The notes under the pieces were generated by a model, which saw nothing but the letters and a program-made list of their open reading frames with translations, had not been told where the DNA came from and made no database searches. The translations under genes and the position numbers were made by a program. Positions 1 to 9,411 of a stretch of 23,888 bases of DNA are shown here, one piece after another (position 1 is the stretch's first letter; each line of letters begins with the position of its first letter). Source of the stretch: an uncultured Austwickia sp. (lineage in GTDB: Bacteria; Actinomycetota; Actinomycetes; Actinomycetales; Dermatophilaceae). Where the stretch lies: contig CAKUSI010000024.1 of the NCBI GenBank assembly GCA_934678955.1, positions 1 to 23,888 on the forward strand, in the 5' to 3' direction.

Positions 1-454
1 GACGGGGGGAGTGGTCGGTCAACGCCTGGTATTCCCGCCCCAGCTCCAGGCAGCTCGCCACCATCTCCTCGATCGGCGACCCGCCGTCGGACCAGTCCGA
101 GTGGCAGTGCAGGTCGCCGCGCAACGCGGCCAGCAGCTCCTCCCCGCCAGGTGCGAGCGGGGCTACCTGGGCCTCCAGATCGGCCAGGTAAGAGGGCACC
201 TCGCCGGACAGGGCCTCCTCGATCACCGCGCCCGTCTTGGGCCCGATGCCCGGCAGGTCCGTCAACGTCCCCGCCGCGGCACGACGTACCAGCTCTTCCC
301 GGTCCAGCCGCACCACCGTGGCCGCCGCGCTGCGAAACGCGCCCACCCGGTGCCGTTCGGCGCCGGAGCGCTCCAGCAGGAACGCGATCCGGCGCAGCGC
401 ATCAATCGGTTGGAGGGCCCCGGAGGTCGAGATCGCGGGGTCGGGAGCGGCCAT
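1..454 (-). CDS. HhH-PHP domain protein, 5' part (runs off window)
   Basis: Reading leftward from the ATG at 454-452 gives 151 open codons with no stop before the window edge. Residues about 15-60 form a helical region. Residues 67-75 read LPGIGPKTG, a helix-hairpin-helix DNA-binding turn. Residues 114-124 contain LHCHSDWSDG, the first HxH metal motif of the PHP phosphoesterase fold, and residues 146-148 (TDH) fit the second PHP motif. PolX-type DNA polymerases join an HhH domain, a polymerase core and a PHP domain. Here PHP starts near residue 113, so the polymerase core is absent and the protein is an HhH-PHP fusion, probably a metal-dependent phosphoesterase or nuclease. The C-terminal part is outside the window. 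It diverges from the histidine phosphatase gene; I saw no convincing promoter in the 107 bp between them. Substrate unknown. Confidence 0.85.
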   Translation of the reverse strand, partial: MAAPDPAISTSGALQPIDALRRIAFLLERSGAERHRVGAFRSAAATVVRLDREELVRRAAAGTLTDLPGIGPKTGAVIEEALSGEVPSYLADLEAQVAPLAPGGEELLAALRGDLHCHSDWSDGGSPIEEMVASCLELGREYQALTDHSPR

Positions 455-561
455 GGGGCCACGGTAGGCCCCCTCCGGGCGTCTCGCGCGCGTCAGTGCC
501 GTGCCCACGGGGCGGCGAATGATGTTACGCAGTGCTCACCTGCGTGGGCGATGATGCCCCC

Positions 562-1230
562 ATGCGTCTCCTGCTGATTCGTCACGGTCAGACTTCGTCC
601 AACGTCATCCACGCGCTCGACACCGCCGAGCCTGGCGCGGATCTTACGGATCTCGGGCTCGCCCAATCCGCGGCGGTGCCGGCCGCGCTCGAATCCGAGC
701 CGATCGACGGCCTGTTCGTCTCCACCCTCGTCCGCACCCAGCAGACCGCGGGGCCGCTCGCCCTGGCCCGCGACCTCACCCCGCTGGTCCGCTCCGGAAT
801 CCGTGAGATCGCGGCCGGGACGCTGGAGATGCGCACGGACGAGGAGGCGCTCAAGGAGTACATCGAGGGGGTGTTCGGCTGGCCGGAGCGGCCGGACCTG
901 CGGGTGGGCGGCGCCGAGAACGGCCACGACGTGGTACGTCGCTTCGAGGCGGTCGTGCTCGAAGCGCACGCGATGGGTCTCCAGCACGTCGCGATGATCA
1001 GCCACGGGGCGATCATCCGGGCGTACGCGGCGGCGCGCGCCACCAACGTGGCCGCGGACTACGCCGCAGAGCATTGGCTGCACAACACCGGCATGGTCGT
1101 CCTGGAGGGGACCCCGCTCGACGGCTGGGAGATGACGCGGTGGGTGGAGGACCCGCTCGGCGGTCGGGAGCTGATCGGGGTGGACGTCGAGGACCCGACC
1201 GGCGCACCCGAGCACGAGGTGGTCGACTGA
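562..1230 (+). CDS. Histidine phosphatase family protein (phosphoglycerate mutase-like)
   Basis: A 222-aa protein beginning MRLLLIRHGQTSSN. The RHG motif at residues 7-9 carries the phospho-accepting His8. Arg58 (VRTQQTA), Glu82 (REIAAG) and the second His148 (SHGA) complete the usual branch-1 histidine phosphatase site. I chose ATG 562 over the in-frame upstream codon at 532 because the family motif normally starts within the first ten residues. No clear Shine-Dalgarno sequence precedes it. The length fits cytoplasmic phosphatases of this superfamily (sugar-phosphate, nucleotide or cofactor phosphatases). Substrate cannot be told from sequence. The gene converges on the TSUP permease gene with a 25-bp gap that holds a GC hairpin. 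Confidence 0.9.
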   Translation: MRLLLIRHGQTSSNVIHALDTAEPGADLTDLGLAQSAAVPAALESEPIDGLFVSTLVRTQQTAGPLALARDLTPLVRSGIREIAAGTLEMRTDEEALKEYIEGVFGWPERPDLRVGGAENGHDVVRRFEAVVLEAHAMGLQHVAMISHGAIIRAYAAARATNVAADYAAEHWLHNTGMVVLEGTPLDGWEMTRWVEDPLGGRELIGVDVEDPTGAPEHEVVD

Positions 1231-1247
1231 GGCGCCCGCACGGCGCC
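1231..1247. terminator. GC hairpin between convergent genes
   Basis: The arms GGCGCC (1231-1236) and GGCGCC (1242-1247) flank a 5-base loop, directly after the phosphatase stop codon and 9 bases from the end of the convergent permease gene. No T-run follows on either strand, so it is at best a weak bidirectional terminator. Confidence 0.4.
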
Positions 1248-1255
1248 GCATCCCC

Positions 1256-1969
1256 TCACCACGCCCGGATGACCACCGCGAGTCCGGAGACGATGGAGAA
1301 CGCCAGCACCAGGATCCGGACGATCGGTCCGTCCAGGCGGTGGTGAACGAAGCGGCTGAGCCACGCGCCCACGAGGAGGGCGACGAGCAGGATGCCGGTC
1401 TCCCGCACCGGCGGGTTGCCGAGGCTGCCCCCGACCGCCAGCACGACCAGCGAGATGATCTCCCCGACCAGGAAGCACACCGCGACGGTGGCCCGCAGCT
1501 TCGCGCCGCGGGAATGCTGGTAGACCAGGGCCAATGGCGGACCGCCGATGCCTGTGGAGGTTTCGGTGACGCCGGTGATGAGCCCGACGCCGACGAGGGC
1601 GTTTCGCCCCGGCGTGAACGCCGGTGACGCCAGCGCCAGGAGCGCCGCAGCGACGGTTGAGGCGCCGATGAAGAGCTCCAGCGACCGCCCTGAGATGACG
1701 GTCAGGATCCACAGCCCGGCGAACGTGCCGAAGAACCGGCCGCCGGTGATCCACCGGGCACCGTGCCAGTCGATGGCGCTGCGCTCCCGCCAGGCGACGT
1801 AGGCGTTGAGCGGCAGCATGAGGATCAGCACGGCCACCGGGATGAGGGCCGGTTCGATCAGGCTGAACACCGGCACGGTGATCAGGGCGAACCCCATCCC
1901 GGCCGACCCTTGGATGAACGCCGCGATGGCGACCACCGCGATGAGCAGCGCCAGGGATGAGGCCGCCAC
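1256..1969 (-). CDS. TauE/SafE (TSUP) family membrane permease
   Basis: A 237-aa, almost wholly hydrophobic protein with about eight predicted membrane segments. An N-terminal GSAGMGFALITVP segment and the second-half segment GVTETSTGIGGPPLALVY are the paired repeats typical of the TSUP family (sulfite, sulfonate or other organic anion export or import). The GTG start at 1969-1967 lies 5 bases after the nagA stop, so the two genes are very likely one transcript. Family members differ in substrate and this one cannot be assigned. Placement behind nagA gives no direct hint, because amino-sugar uptake is not a known TSUP role. Length is near the usual 240-260 residues. Confidence 0.88.
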   Translation of the reverse strand: MAASSLALLIAVVAIAAFIQGSAGMGFALITVPVFSLIEPALIPVAVLILMLPLNAYVAWRERSAIDWHGARWITGGRFFGTFAGLWILTVISGRSLELFIGASTVAAALLALASPAFTPGRNALVGVGLITGVTETSTGIGGPPLALVYQHSRGAKLRATVAVCFLVGEIISLVVLAVGGSLGNPPVRETGILLVALLVGAWLSRFVHHRLDGPIVRILVLAFSIVSGLAVVIRAW

Positions 1970-1974
1970 CGGGC

Positions 1975-3129
<1,155 letters not shown>

Positions 3130-3154
3130 GCGGGGGCTCCTCGCCGGGGGCTCA

Positions 3155-3191
3155 CAGCGCGTACGTCCTCCCTCGCAGCGCGCACGTCCTC
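3155..3191. repeat. 21-bp-spaced direct repeat upstream of nagA
   Basis: The 16-base element CAGCGCGyACGTCCTC occurs at 3155-3170 and 3176-3191 with one mismatch. The start-to-start distance is 21 bp, two turns of the helix. It lies 26-62 bases upstream of the nagA ATG, where a regulator could bind. Which protein would bind is unknown. Confidence 0.45.
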
Positions 3192-3221
3192 ACGGCGATG
3201 CTAGGCCCTGGGCGCACGGGG

Positions 3222-5210
3222 TCAGCTGACGAAGGCCCCCGCGCGCGGCAGGGTGAAGCTGAACGTCGCGCCGCCCCAGTCATTGTTGGACGCGCTGATC
3301 GTCCCGCCGTGACGGGTGACGATCGCGTGACAGAGCGCGAGGCCGAGGCCGATTCCCTGGCCGCGGGCCGCGCCGGAGGCCGAGCGGGCGAACGGCTTGA
3401 AGATCGTCTCGACGTCTTCTGGCTCGATCCCTACGCCCTTGTCTGCCACCTGGATGCGGACCCAGCCCGGAGAGCTGTCGGCGATCGCGCGGATCTGGAT
3501 ATGGGTCGGCTGATCGGGGTGGGAGTATTTCACCGCGTTGCCGATCAGGTTGCCCAGCAACTGACTGAGCAGCGCGTGGTCGGCCTGCACGGCGTCCTCG
3601 ACCTGGACGTCGAGGATCGGTGCGCCGTCGCCGTGACCGTAGGCGGTCGCGATCTCTCCCACGAGCTTCGCGAGGTCCACGGGGACGGGGCGCAGGATTC
3701 CCTCCCTGGTCACGGTGTAGTTGAGGTATTCGTCGATCATCGTGCTCATCCGCCGGCTGGACTCGTGAGCCTGCGCCAGTGCGTGCTGGCCGGCCTCGAG
3801 GTCGTCGTCCAGCTCGGCGTCCGCCAGGTCCATCCAGGTGGTCAGGGAGGCCAGGGGGTTCTTCAGGTCGTGGGCGACGGTCGCGGCGAAGGACTCCAGC
3901 TCGCGGCGCCGGGAGTGCTCGGCGGTGACGTCGGAGATGAGCACCAGATTGAGCCGGTCGTGCCGGTGCGTCAGGCCCCGCGCGGTGAGCGTGAAGTATC
4001 GGAGATCGCCCCCCGCTGCTGCCGGGACCGTGACGGTCATCCGGGCGTGGCCCTCCGTCGGCGGCGCGAGGAGTTCGCGGATCTGCTCCTCGGTCAGCGC
4101 GGTGCCGCCCGCGGCGCGGAAGTCGAACGACGATGCCCAATCGTCCTGCGGTGAGTGCGCGCTCGGACGCCCCAGCATGGTGCGCGCGGCGGGGTTGGCG
4201 AGCACGATGCGCCCCGCGGTGTCGGTCAGGAGCACGCCGTCCGACATCGTCTGCACGACCGAACGCAACAGCTCGGTCTGCGCCGCAGCCTGGTTCGCGG
4301 CGGCGCGCGTCTCCTCCACGAGCCGGGCGCGGCGCTCCCGGAAGGCGACGAGCACGTAACTCAGCAGGAGGGCACTGACCAGCAGCATCTCCATCACCGA
4401 GAAGGGATGGACGAGGTGGCCCGGCTCGATGCGCCAGTGGGGGGAGTCGCGGAAGATCGTGGGCAGGGCCGCCGCCGCCACCGCCGCCAAGCCGACCGTA
4501 CGCGGCGTCATCGTGACGCCGATCGCGACGGCGGGGACGAGGATCACCCAGTCGAGCGGGAACGGGGGCAGCAGGAAGGGGACCACCAGGCAGAACCCGC
4601 ACAGGGGCACGATCAACGGGAGATAGCGCTGGTACTCGTGCCTCGAATACGTCGGATTGGGGGGCATCAGCCACGAGAACGAGACGAAGGCGGCGAAGAT
4701 CATGTTTCCGGCCGTACGCACGCACCACAAGATGGTGGCGCTCAGGGTGCCGTCGGCCCCCCACCACAGGTAGGGCACGCCGCCCACCGCCACGACAATG
4801 CAGGCGCCCAGGGTCTGCAGCGCCGCGAGATCGAGCACTCGAGCCGGGCTCTCGGGAAACCAGGCCGCGTTGGTCGCGCGGATGCGGTACAGCAGCATCA
4901 TGCAGACCTGGACGACCGACGAGAGCAGGAGGATCCGTACGCTCTCCGCGGCCCCGAACCCCAGCGGCGGGCCAAGGATCGAGCTGGCCACCGTGCAGAC
5001 TGCCGTGATGAGCGCGGCGCGCCGCCAGCGGAACTCGCCGTCCACCCAGGCCAGCACGAAAACCCCCGTGAAGGCGGAGGTGACGATCCAGTTGGTGGGC
5101 ACCTGGCCCGCGTGGTCGTAGCTGGCCATGCTGATCCAGATCGTCGCGATGGTGGCCGGCAGCAGAAGCGCCCACAACGCGTGGGTCGAGGCGAGCCGGG
5201 GACGGTTCAT
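3222..5210 (-). CDS. Membrane sensor histidine kinase, type B copy 2 (B2)
   Basis: A 662-aa kinase. Residues about 10-290 are an integral-membrane sensor region with roughly eight hydrophobic segments, MASE1-like in layout. FRERRARL at 290-297 starts a short linker helix. A PAS domain spans about 312-430 (SVVQTMSDGVLLTD). The phosphorylation box has His447 in VAHDLKNP, with Asn451 at H+4. The ATP domain shows the N-box NLIGNAVKY, the D-box DKGVGI at 590-595 and the lid GQGIGLGLAL at 617-626. All catalytic boxes look intact. The ATG at 5210 overlaps the A2 stop in ATGA, implying translational coupling. No response regulator is adjacent. Its carboxy tail (NNDWGGATFSF) resembles the A kinases more than B1. 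Ligand unknown. Confidence 0.93.
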   Translation of the reverse strand: MNRPRLASTHALWALLLPATIATIWISMASYDHAGQVPTNWIVTSAFTGVFVLAWVDGEFRWRRAALITAVCTVASSILGPPLGFGAAESVRILLLSSVVQVCMMLLYRIRATNAAWFPESPARVLDLAALQTLGACIVVAVGGVPYLWWGADGTLSATILWCVRTAGNMIFAAFVSFSWLMPPNPTYSRHEYQRYLPLIVPLCGFCLVVPFLLPPFPLDWVILVPAVAIGVTMTPRTVGLAAVAAAALPTIFRDSPHWRIEPGHLVHPFSVMEMLLVSALLLSYVLVAFRERRARLVEETRAAANQAAAQTELLRSVVQTMSDGVLLTDTAGRIVLANPAARTMLGRPSAHSPQDDWASSFDFRAAGGTALTEEQIRELLAPPTEGHARMTVTVPAAAGGDLRYFTLTARGLTHRHDRLNLVLISDVTAEHSRRRELESFAATVAHDLKNPLASLTTWMDLADAELDDDLEAGQHALAQAHESSRRMSTMIDEYLNYTVTREGILRPVPVDLAKLVGEIATAYGHGDGAPILDVQVEDAVQADHALLSQLLGNLIGNAVKYSHPDQPTHIQIRAIADSSPGWVRIQVADKGVGIEPEDVETIFKPFARSASGAARGQGIGLGLALCHAIVTRHGGTISASNNDWGGATFSFTLPRAGAFVS

Positions 5211-7234
5211 GACGACTCTCCTGTCGAGGGAAGCGTGAAGCGGAAGGTTGCGCCCCCCCATTCGTTGTTCGCGGCCGAGATCGTGCCCCCGTGGCGCGTC
5301 ACGATCGCGTGACACAGGGCGAGCCCGAGGCCGATGCCTTGGACCGCGCCGGCGTCCTTGTCGCTGCGGTTGAGCCGCCCGAAGATGCGCTCCTCGTCGC
5401 CCGGTTGCAGGCCGCGGCCACGGTCGGCGATCCGGACCTCGGCCCAGCCGGGCTCGTCGTCGCGGCTGACGACCTGCAGGTGGGCGCGCTCGCCCTCCTT
5501 GGCGTACTTGACGCCGTTGCCGATGAGGTTGGCCATGAGCTGTCGCGTCAAGGAGGCGTCGGCGCGTAGGACGTGCGGGACGTCGACGTCGAAGACCGGG
5601 CCGTCGATGGTCCGGGCGTAGACCGACACGATGTCCTGGACGACGCGGGCCAGGTCGACATCGGTGATGCGCAGCTCGCCCCCGTGGCTGACCGCGTGGG
5701 CGAGGTAGTCGTCGATCAGCGACCGCATCCGATCGACGGCCTGGTGCGCTCGCTCGAGGGCGGCGCGACCGGAGGCGGGATCATGATCGGCGAGCTCGTC
5801 GCCGGCCGCTTCCATCCAGCCGAACAGGGAGGTCAAGGGGCCCTTCAGGTCGTGGGCGACCGTGCCCGCGAACGACTCGAGCTCCTCCTGGCGTTGCCGG
5901 GCCAGGGTGACGTCGCGGAACATCAGCAGCGTGAGGCGTTGCGGGCCTGCGGGCAGGTCGGTGCTCGACAGCGCCAGGCGTCGGGCACCGTCGGGGCGGG
6001 GCAGCAGGACCTCCAACCGGCGTGTGGCCCCCGGCGCCGGCTGCAACATGGTGCGCAGGAGGGTTTCCCGGGCCGCTCGGTCCGCGGCGTCCGCCTGCAG
6101 ATCCACGGCTTCCACCCACGCGATGTCGAGCTGGTCGGGGATGCCGACGGTGGCGAGCGTGTCGGCCGCCAGGTTGGTCATGGAGACGCGGCCGCCACGG
6201 TCGGCCACGATCATGCCGTCGGCCATGGACTGGATCACGGAGGTGAAGAGCTCCTTGGCGGAGCGGTTGGAGTCGGCGAGTCCGGACGCGTGCCGCTGGA
6301 GCCGCTGAGTCTCGCATCGAAGAGCGATGAGGAGCATCGCCAGGAAGCTCACGAACGCGAAGGTCGCGTCGACGATCGCCTCGGGAGTGATCAGCCCGCC
6401 CAGGACGTGCCTCGGATACGGGGCGTACGGGATGAAGGAGCCGACCAGCCCGAACATCAGGGTGTAGACCGCCACCCCCCGTCGAGTCATGATGAGGGCC
6501 GCCCACACCGGAGGCACCACGTACAACCACGACAGCGGTACGCCCGGCAGAAAGATCGGCACCGCGAGGCACGCGACCCACAGGGGGAGGGCCATGGCCA
6601 CTGCCACGGTGCGCGGCGCGAGGCCTTCGCCGAGACGGTCGTGGTTGGAGAGGTAGAGGGGCAGGAGGCAGTATGCCGACACGGTGATTCCGCCGAAGGC
6701 GCGCGCCGCGGCCCAGATCAGCTGCTGCGCAGCCGTTCCGGAGAACAAGCCGCTGCCGGGGAAGGCGCCCAACACCGCCCCGACCACGCACGTGGTCGCG
6801 AGGGAAAGCATCATCCAGACGGTCTCCCGCGCGTCCCGGGGCACCCAGGATCCTCCGATGCCCCGCAGCCGGTAACACCAGATGCCGCAGGCCACCGCGA
6901 CCAGGTTGGCCAGGCCCACGTACAGCAGCTCGCCGAAGGGCACGCCGTAGAGCAACCCACCCACGATGAAGCCCACGTAGTTGACCGCGACGACCGTCCG
7001 AAGTCGAGGCGCCGGCGTGCCGGGGGGGCAGGACATCGACATCGCGATCGCGACGAGCATCGCGGAATGGGTCATCCAGATCAGCGAGAGCCCGGATGAG
7101 GGTTCTAGGAGGGCGTACCCGCCCCAGGAGCCGGCCACGGCCCAGAACACGTGCGAGACATACATCCAACGCACGGACAGCAGGGGATACGAGAGGTCGA
7201 CGCGTCGGCGCCGCATCTCGTCCAATTCCCCCAC
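5207..7234 (-). CDS. Membrane sensor histidine kinase, type A copy 2 (A2)
   Basis: A 675-aa kinase from GTG 7234, chosen because GAGAGGG sits 6 bases upstream; ATG 7216 is the alternative. Residues about 20-305 are a polytopic membrane region whose layout recalls MASE1 sensors. A PAS domain spans about 328-445 (SVIQSMADGMIVAD). His461 lies in VAHDLKGP: the residue at H+4 is Gly465, where the HisKA family normally has Asn or Thr. The N-box (NLIGNGVKY), D-box (ADRGRGL) and lid (GIGLGLAL) are intact, so kinase activity is expected. A1 is its closest relative in the window (shared RWM[YF]VSHV, WVPRDARET, GAFPGSGL and SDKDAG). It starts 104 bp after B1 and overlaps B2 by four bases. Signal and partner unknown. 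Confidence 0.92.
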   Translation of the reverse strand: MGELDEMRRRRVDLSYPLLSVRWMYVSHVFWAVAGSWGGYALLEPSSGLSLIWMTHSAMLVAIAMSMSCPPGTPAPRLRTVVAVNYVGFIVGGLLYGVPFGELLYVGLANLVAVACGIWCYRLRGIGGSWVPRDARETVWMMLSLATTCVVGAVLGAFPGSGLFSGTAAQQLIWAAARAFGGITVSAYCLLPLYLSNHDRLGEGLAPRTVAVAMALPLWVACLAVPIFLPGVPLSWLYVVPPVWAALIMTRRGVAVYTLMFGLVGSFIPYAPYPRHVLGGLITPEAIVDATFAFVSFLAMLLIALRCETQRLQRHASGLADSNRSAKELFTSVIQSMADGMIVADRGGRVSMTNLAADTLATVGIPDQLDIAWVEAVDLQADAADRAARETLLRTMLQPAPGATRRLEVLLPRPDGARRLALSSTDLPAGPQRLTLLMFRDVTLARQRQEELESFAGTVAHDLKGPLTSLFGWMEAAGDELADHDPASGRAALERAHQAVDRMRSLIDDYLAHAVSHGGELRITDVDLARVVQDIVSVYARTIDGPVFDVDVPHVLRADASLTRQLMANLIGNGVKYAKEGERAHLQVVSRDDEPGWAEVRIADRGRGLQPGDEERIFGRLNRSDKDAGAVQGIGLGLALCHAIVTRHGGTISAANNEWGGATFRFTLPSTGESS

Positions 7235-7316
7235 TGCAGACCCTCTCTCAACTTTGCGGGCTCCATGGCCCCATCGACCGTCCGCGGGTCGCGCTGAGCG
7301 TGTCGTACGACCGGTT

Positions 7317-7338
7317 GTCCGTGATGCGACGTACGGAC
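7317..7338 (-). other. Hairpin at the junction between the two kinase pairs
   Basis: Immediately after the B1 stop codon, GTCCGT and ACGGAC form 6-bp arms around a 10-base loop, read on the minus strand. No T-run follows. It could be a weak terminator or processing point that separates expression of the A1-B1 and A2-B2 pairs. The rest of the 104-bp gap shows only the A2 ribosome binding site; I found no convincing promoter. Confidence 0.3.
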
Positions 7339-9411
7339 CTAGCGGATGTGAGCCTCGATGCCCGTTGAACTCAGCCCCACCAGAGCTTCGGCCCGCGGCA
7401 ACGTGAACTCGAAGGTCGCGCCTCGGCGCTCGTTCGGATAGGCCGTGATGTGCCCGCCGTGCCGGGTGACGATGGCGTGGCACAGGGCCAGGCCCAGGCC
7501 GATTCCCTGCGAGTGGGCCGCGCCCGTCGTCGTCCGCGTGAAGGGCAGGAAGATGCGCGATGCCTCCTCGGCGGTGAAGCCCACCCCGTCGTCCTCGACG
7601 AAGACGCGCAGCCAGCCCGGTTGGGCGTCGGACTCCGTACGGATGACCACGTGGGCACCTCGCCCGGGGCGCGCGTACTTGACCGCGTTGCCCACCAGGT
7701 TCGTGATCAGCTGGACGAGCAAGGTCCGATCCGCCTGGACGATGCCGTCGATGTGCACCTCGACACGGGGGGCGAGCTCACCCTCGCGACAGATGTCGGA
7801 GTCCAACACCTCATGGACGACGTCGCTCAGGTCCACGGCCGAGGGGCGCAGCACACCCTCGCGGGTGACCGTGTAGGCGAGGTACTCATCGATCATGACG
7901 CCCATGCGTCGGCTCGACTCGCGTGCCTGGGCGAGGGCGCGGACTCCCTTCCGCGGGTCGTTCGCCAGCTCCGACTCCGCCGTGTCCATCCACAGCGCTA
8001 CGGCTGCCAACGGGTTCTTCAGGTCGTGCGCCACCGTGCCGGCGAACGATTCCAGCTCGCGACTGCGGGCGTGCGCGGCGGTGACGTCGGAGAGCAGCAC
8101 GAGGTTGGGCCGGTCCGTGCGGTGCACGAGACGGCGCGCCGCCACGTCGAAATAGTGCCGCTCCCCGTCGTCCTCGCCGGGGATCGAAATGGTCATCCGT
8201 GCCCCGCCATCGCTCGGCGGGTCGAGCAGGCGACGACGCTCCTCGCTGGTCAGGACGGCTCCGGACGACGTGCGAACGCCATGGTGGGCGATCCACCCGT
8301 CGGTCGATGCAGACGTCGCCGATCGGCCGAGCATCGAGCGGGCGGCAGGGTTGGAGACGACGATGTTGCCCAGCGCATCGGTCAGCAGCACCCCGTCGGT
8401 CATCGTCTGCACAACGGATCGCAGCACCTCGGCCTGCGCCGCCTCGCTCTGCGCGGCAGCACGGGCCTTGGCGGTGAGCCGGGCCCGCCGCTCCCGGAAT
8501 GAGACGAGAACGAACGACAGACACAGGGCTGCGCAGAAGAGGCACTCCATGATGGAGGTCGGGGACAAGAAGCGGCCCGGCGACACCGACCACAGGGGCG
8601 AGTCCCGAAACAGCATCGGGAGGGCCGCCATGAAGACGGCGGCGACCGGCATGACCCGAGGCGTCATGGTGAGGCCGATGAGGATGGCGGGGATGAAGAC
8701 CATCCAGTGCACCGGGTAGCTCGGCAGGAAGAAGGGGACCAGCTGGCAGAAGACCCCGAGAGGCACGAAGAGCAGCAGGTAGCGGGTGAAATCCAGCCGG
8801 GTGTAGGTCGGGTTCGGGGGAAACCAGAGGGAGAAGATCGTCAACAGGCCGAAGAGCAGGTGGGTGGCCTGCCGGATGAGCCAGCCCACGGTGAGTTCCG
8901 CCGAGGCAGCCTCGCCCAGCCACCAATAGGGAACCGCGCCGATCCCCACCGCCGCGACGGTCGCGACGATGCACAGCACCAGGGCGAGCAGAACGTGCGC
9001 CGGACCGTCGGGAAACCACTCCTGGGTGCTCGACCAACGCCGGTAGACCCACTGCAGTGCCGTGATCATGACGGCGTTGGCCAGGCCGATCCAGGCCGCG
9101 TGCAGGGCTCCCAGCCCGAAGACCGCGCCGACCACCGCCGTCAGGGCGGTCGACGCCATGACGATCAGCGCGCTTCGTCGCGCCCGCCAGCGTCCATCCG
9201 CCCAGGCGAGTGTCGTGACGCCCGCGTAGGCCGCCGCGCCCGCCCAGGTGGTCGGGAGATGGCGGACCGGGTCGTAGGTGGCGCAACTGATCACGAGGGT
9301 CCCGAGCACCGCGCACCACAACGCCGCGGACTTGAGGCGAAAGGGGGCTGTGAGCGGGAAGGGGCTTGCGACGCCGACGCCGACGCCAAGGCCGAGGCCA
9401 CGGGGAGGCAT
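7339..9411 (-). CDS. Membrane sensor histidine kinase, type B copy 1 (B1)
   Basis: A 690-aa kinase. Residues about 27-305 are a polytopic membrane domain alignable by eye with B2 (for example LVPFFLPSYPVHW, IGLTMTPR and FRDSPLW). FRERRARL at 305-312 leads to a PAS domain at about 332-445 (SVVQTMTDGVLLTD). His462 is in VAHDLKNP with Asn466 at H+4. The N-box NLVGNAVKY starts at 571, the D-box EDDGVGF is at 606-612 and GIGLGLAL follows. The ATG at 9411-9409 overlaps the A1 stop in TGATG, so re-initiation after A1 is likely. The first 24 residues form a Gly/Val-rich extension (GLGVGVGVAS) absent from B2 and encoded by short GC repeats near 9369-9395. The C-terminus (YPNERRGATF) departs from the other three. 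Confidence 0.93.
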   Translation of the reverse strand: MPPRGLGLGVGVGVASPFPLTAPFRLKSAALWCAVLGTLVISCATYDPVRHLPTTWAGAAAYAGVTTLAWADGRWRARRSALIVMASTALTAVVGAVFGLGALHAAWIGLANAVMITALQWVYRRWSSTQEWFPDGPAHVLLALVLCIVATVAAVGIGAVPYWWLGEAASAELTVGWLIRQATHLLFGLLTIFSLWFPPNPTYTRLDFTRYLLLFVPLGVFCQLVPFFLPSYPVHWMVFIPAILIGLTMTPRVMPVAAVFMAALPMLFRDSPLWSVSPGRFLSPTSIMECLFCAALCLSFVLVSFRERRARLTAKARAAAQSEAAQAEVLRSVVQTMTDGVLLTDALGNIVVSNPAARSMLGRSATSASTDGWIAHHGVRTSSGAVLTSEERRRLLDPPSDGGARMTISIPGEDDGERHYFDVAARRLVHRTDRPNLVLLSDVTAAHARSRELESFAGTVAHDLKNPLAAVALWMDTAESELANDPRKGVRALAQARESSRRMGVMIDEYLAYTVTREGVLRPSAVDLSDVVHEVLDSDICREGELAPRVEVHIDGIVQADRTLLVQLITNLVGNAVKYARPGRGAHVVIRTESDAQPGWLRVFVEDDGVGFTAEEASRIFLPFTRTTTGAAHSQGIGLGLALCHAIVTRHGGHITAYPNERRGATFEFTLPRAEALVGLSSTGIEAHIR

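Noticed and set aside
5211..5315. N-terminal extension of B2 by 35 codons
   Set aside because: It reads the A2 tail out of frame. ATG 5210 in ATGA is the natural coupled start.
4155..8502. Long plus-strand open frames opposite the kinase genes (for example 4155-5312, 5573-7099, 7450-8502)
   Set aside because: They are antisense to conserved kinase coding sequence, have no recognisable domains and skewed Arg/Gly/Asp composition, as expected from high-GC shadow frames.
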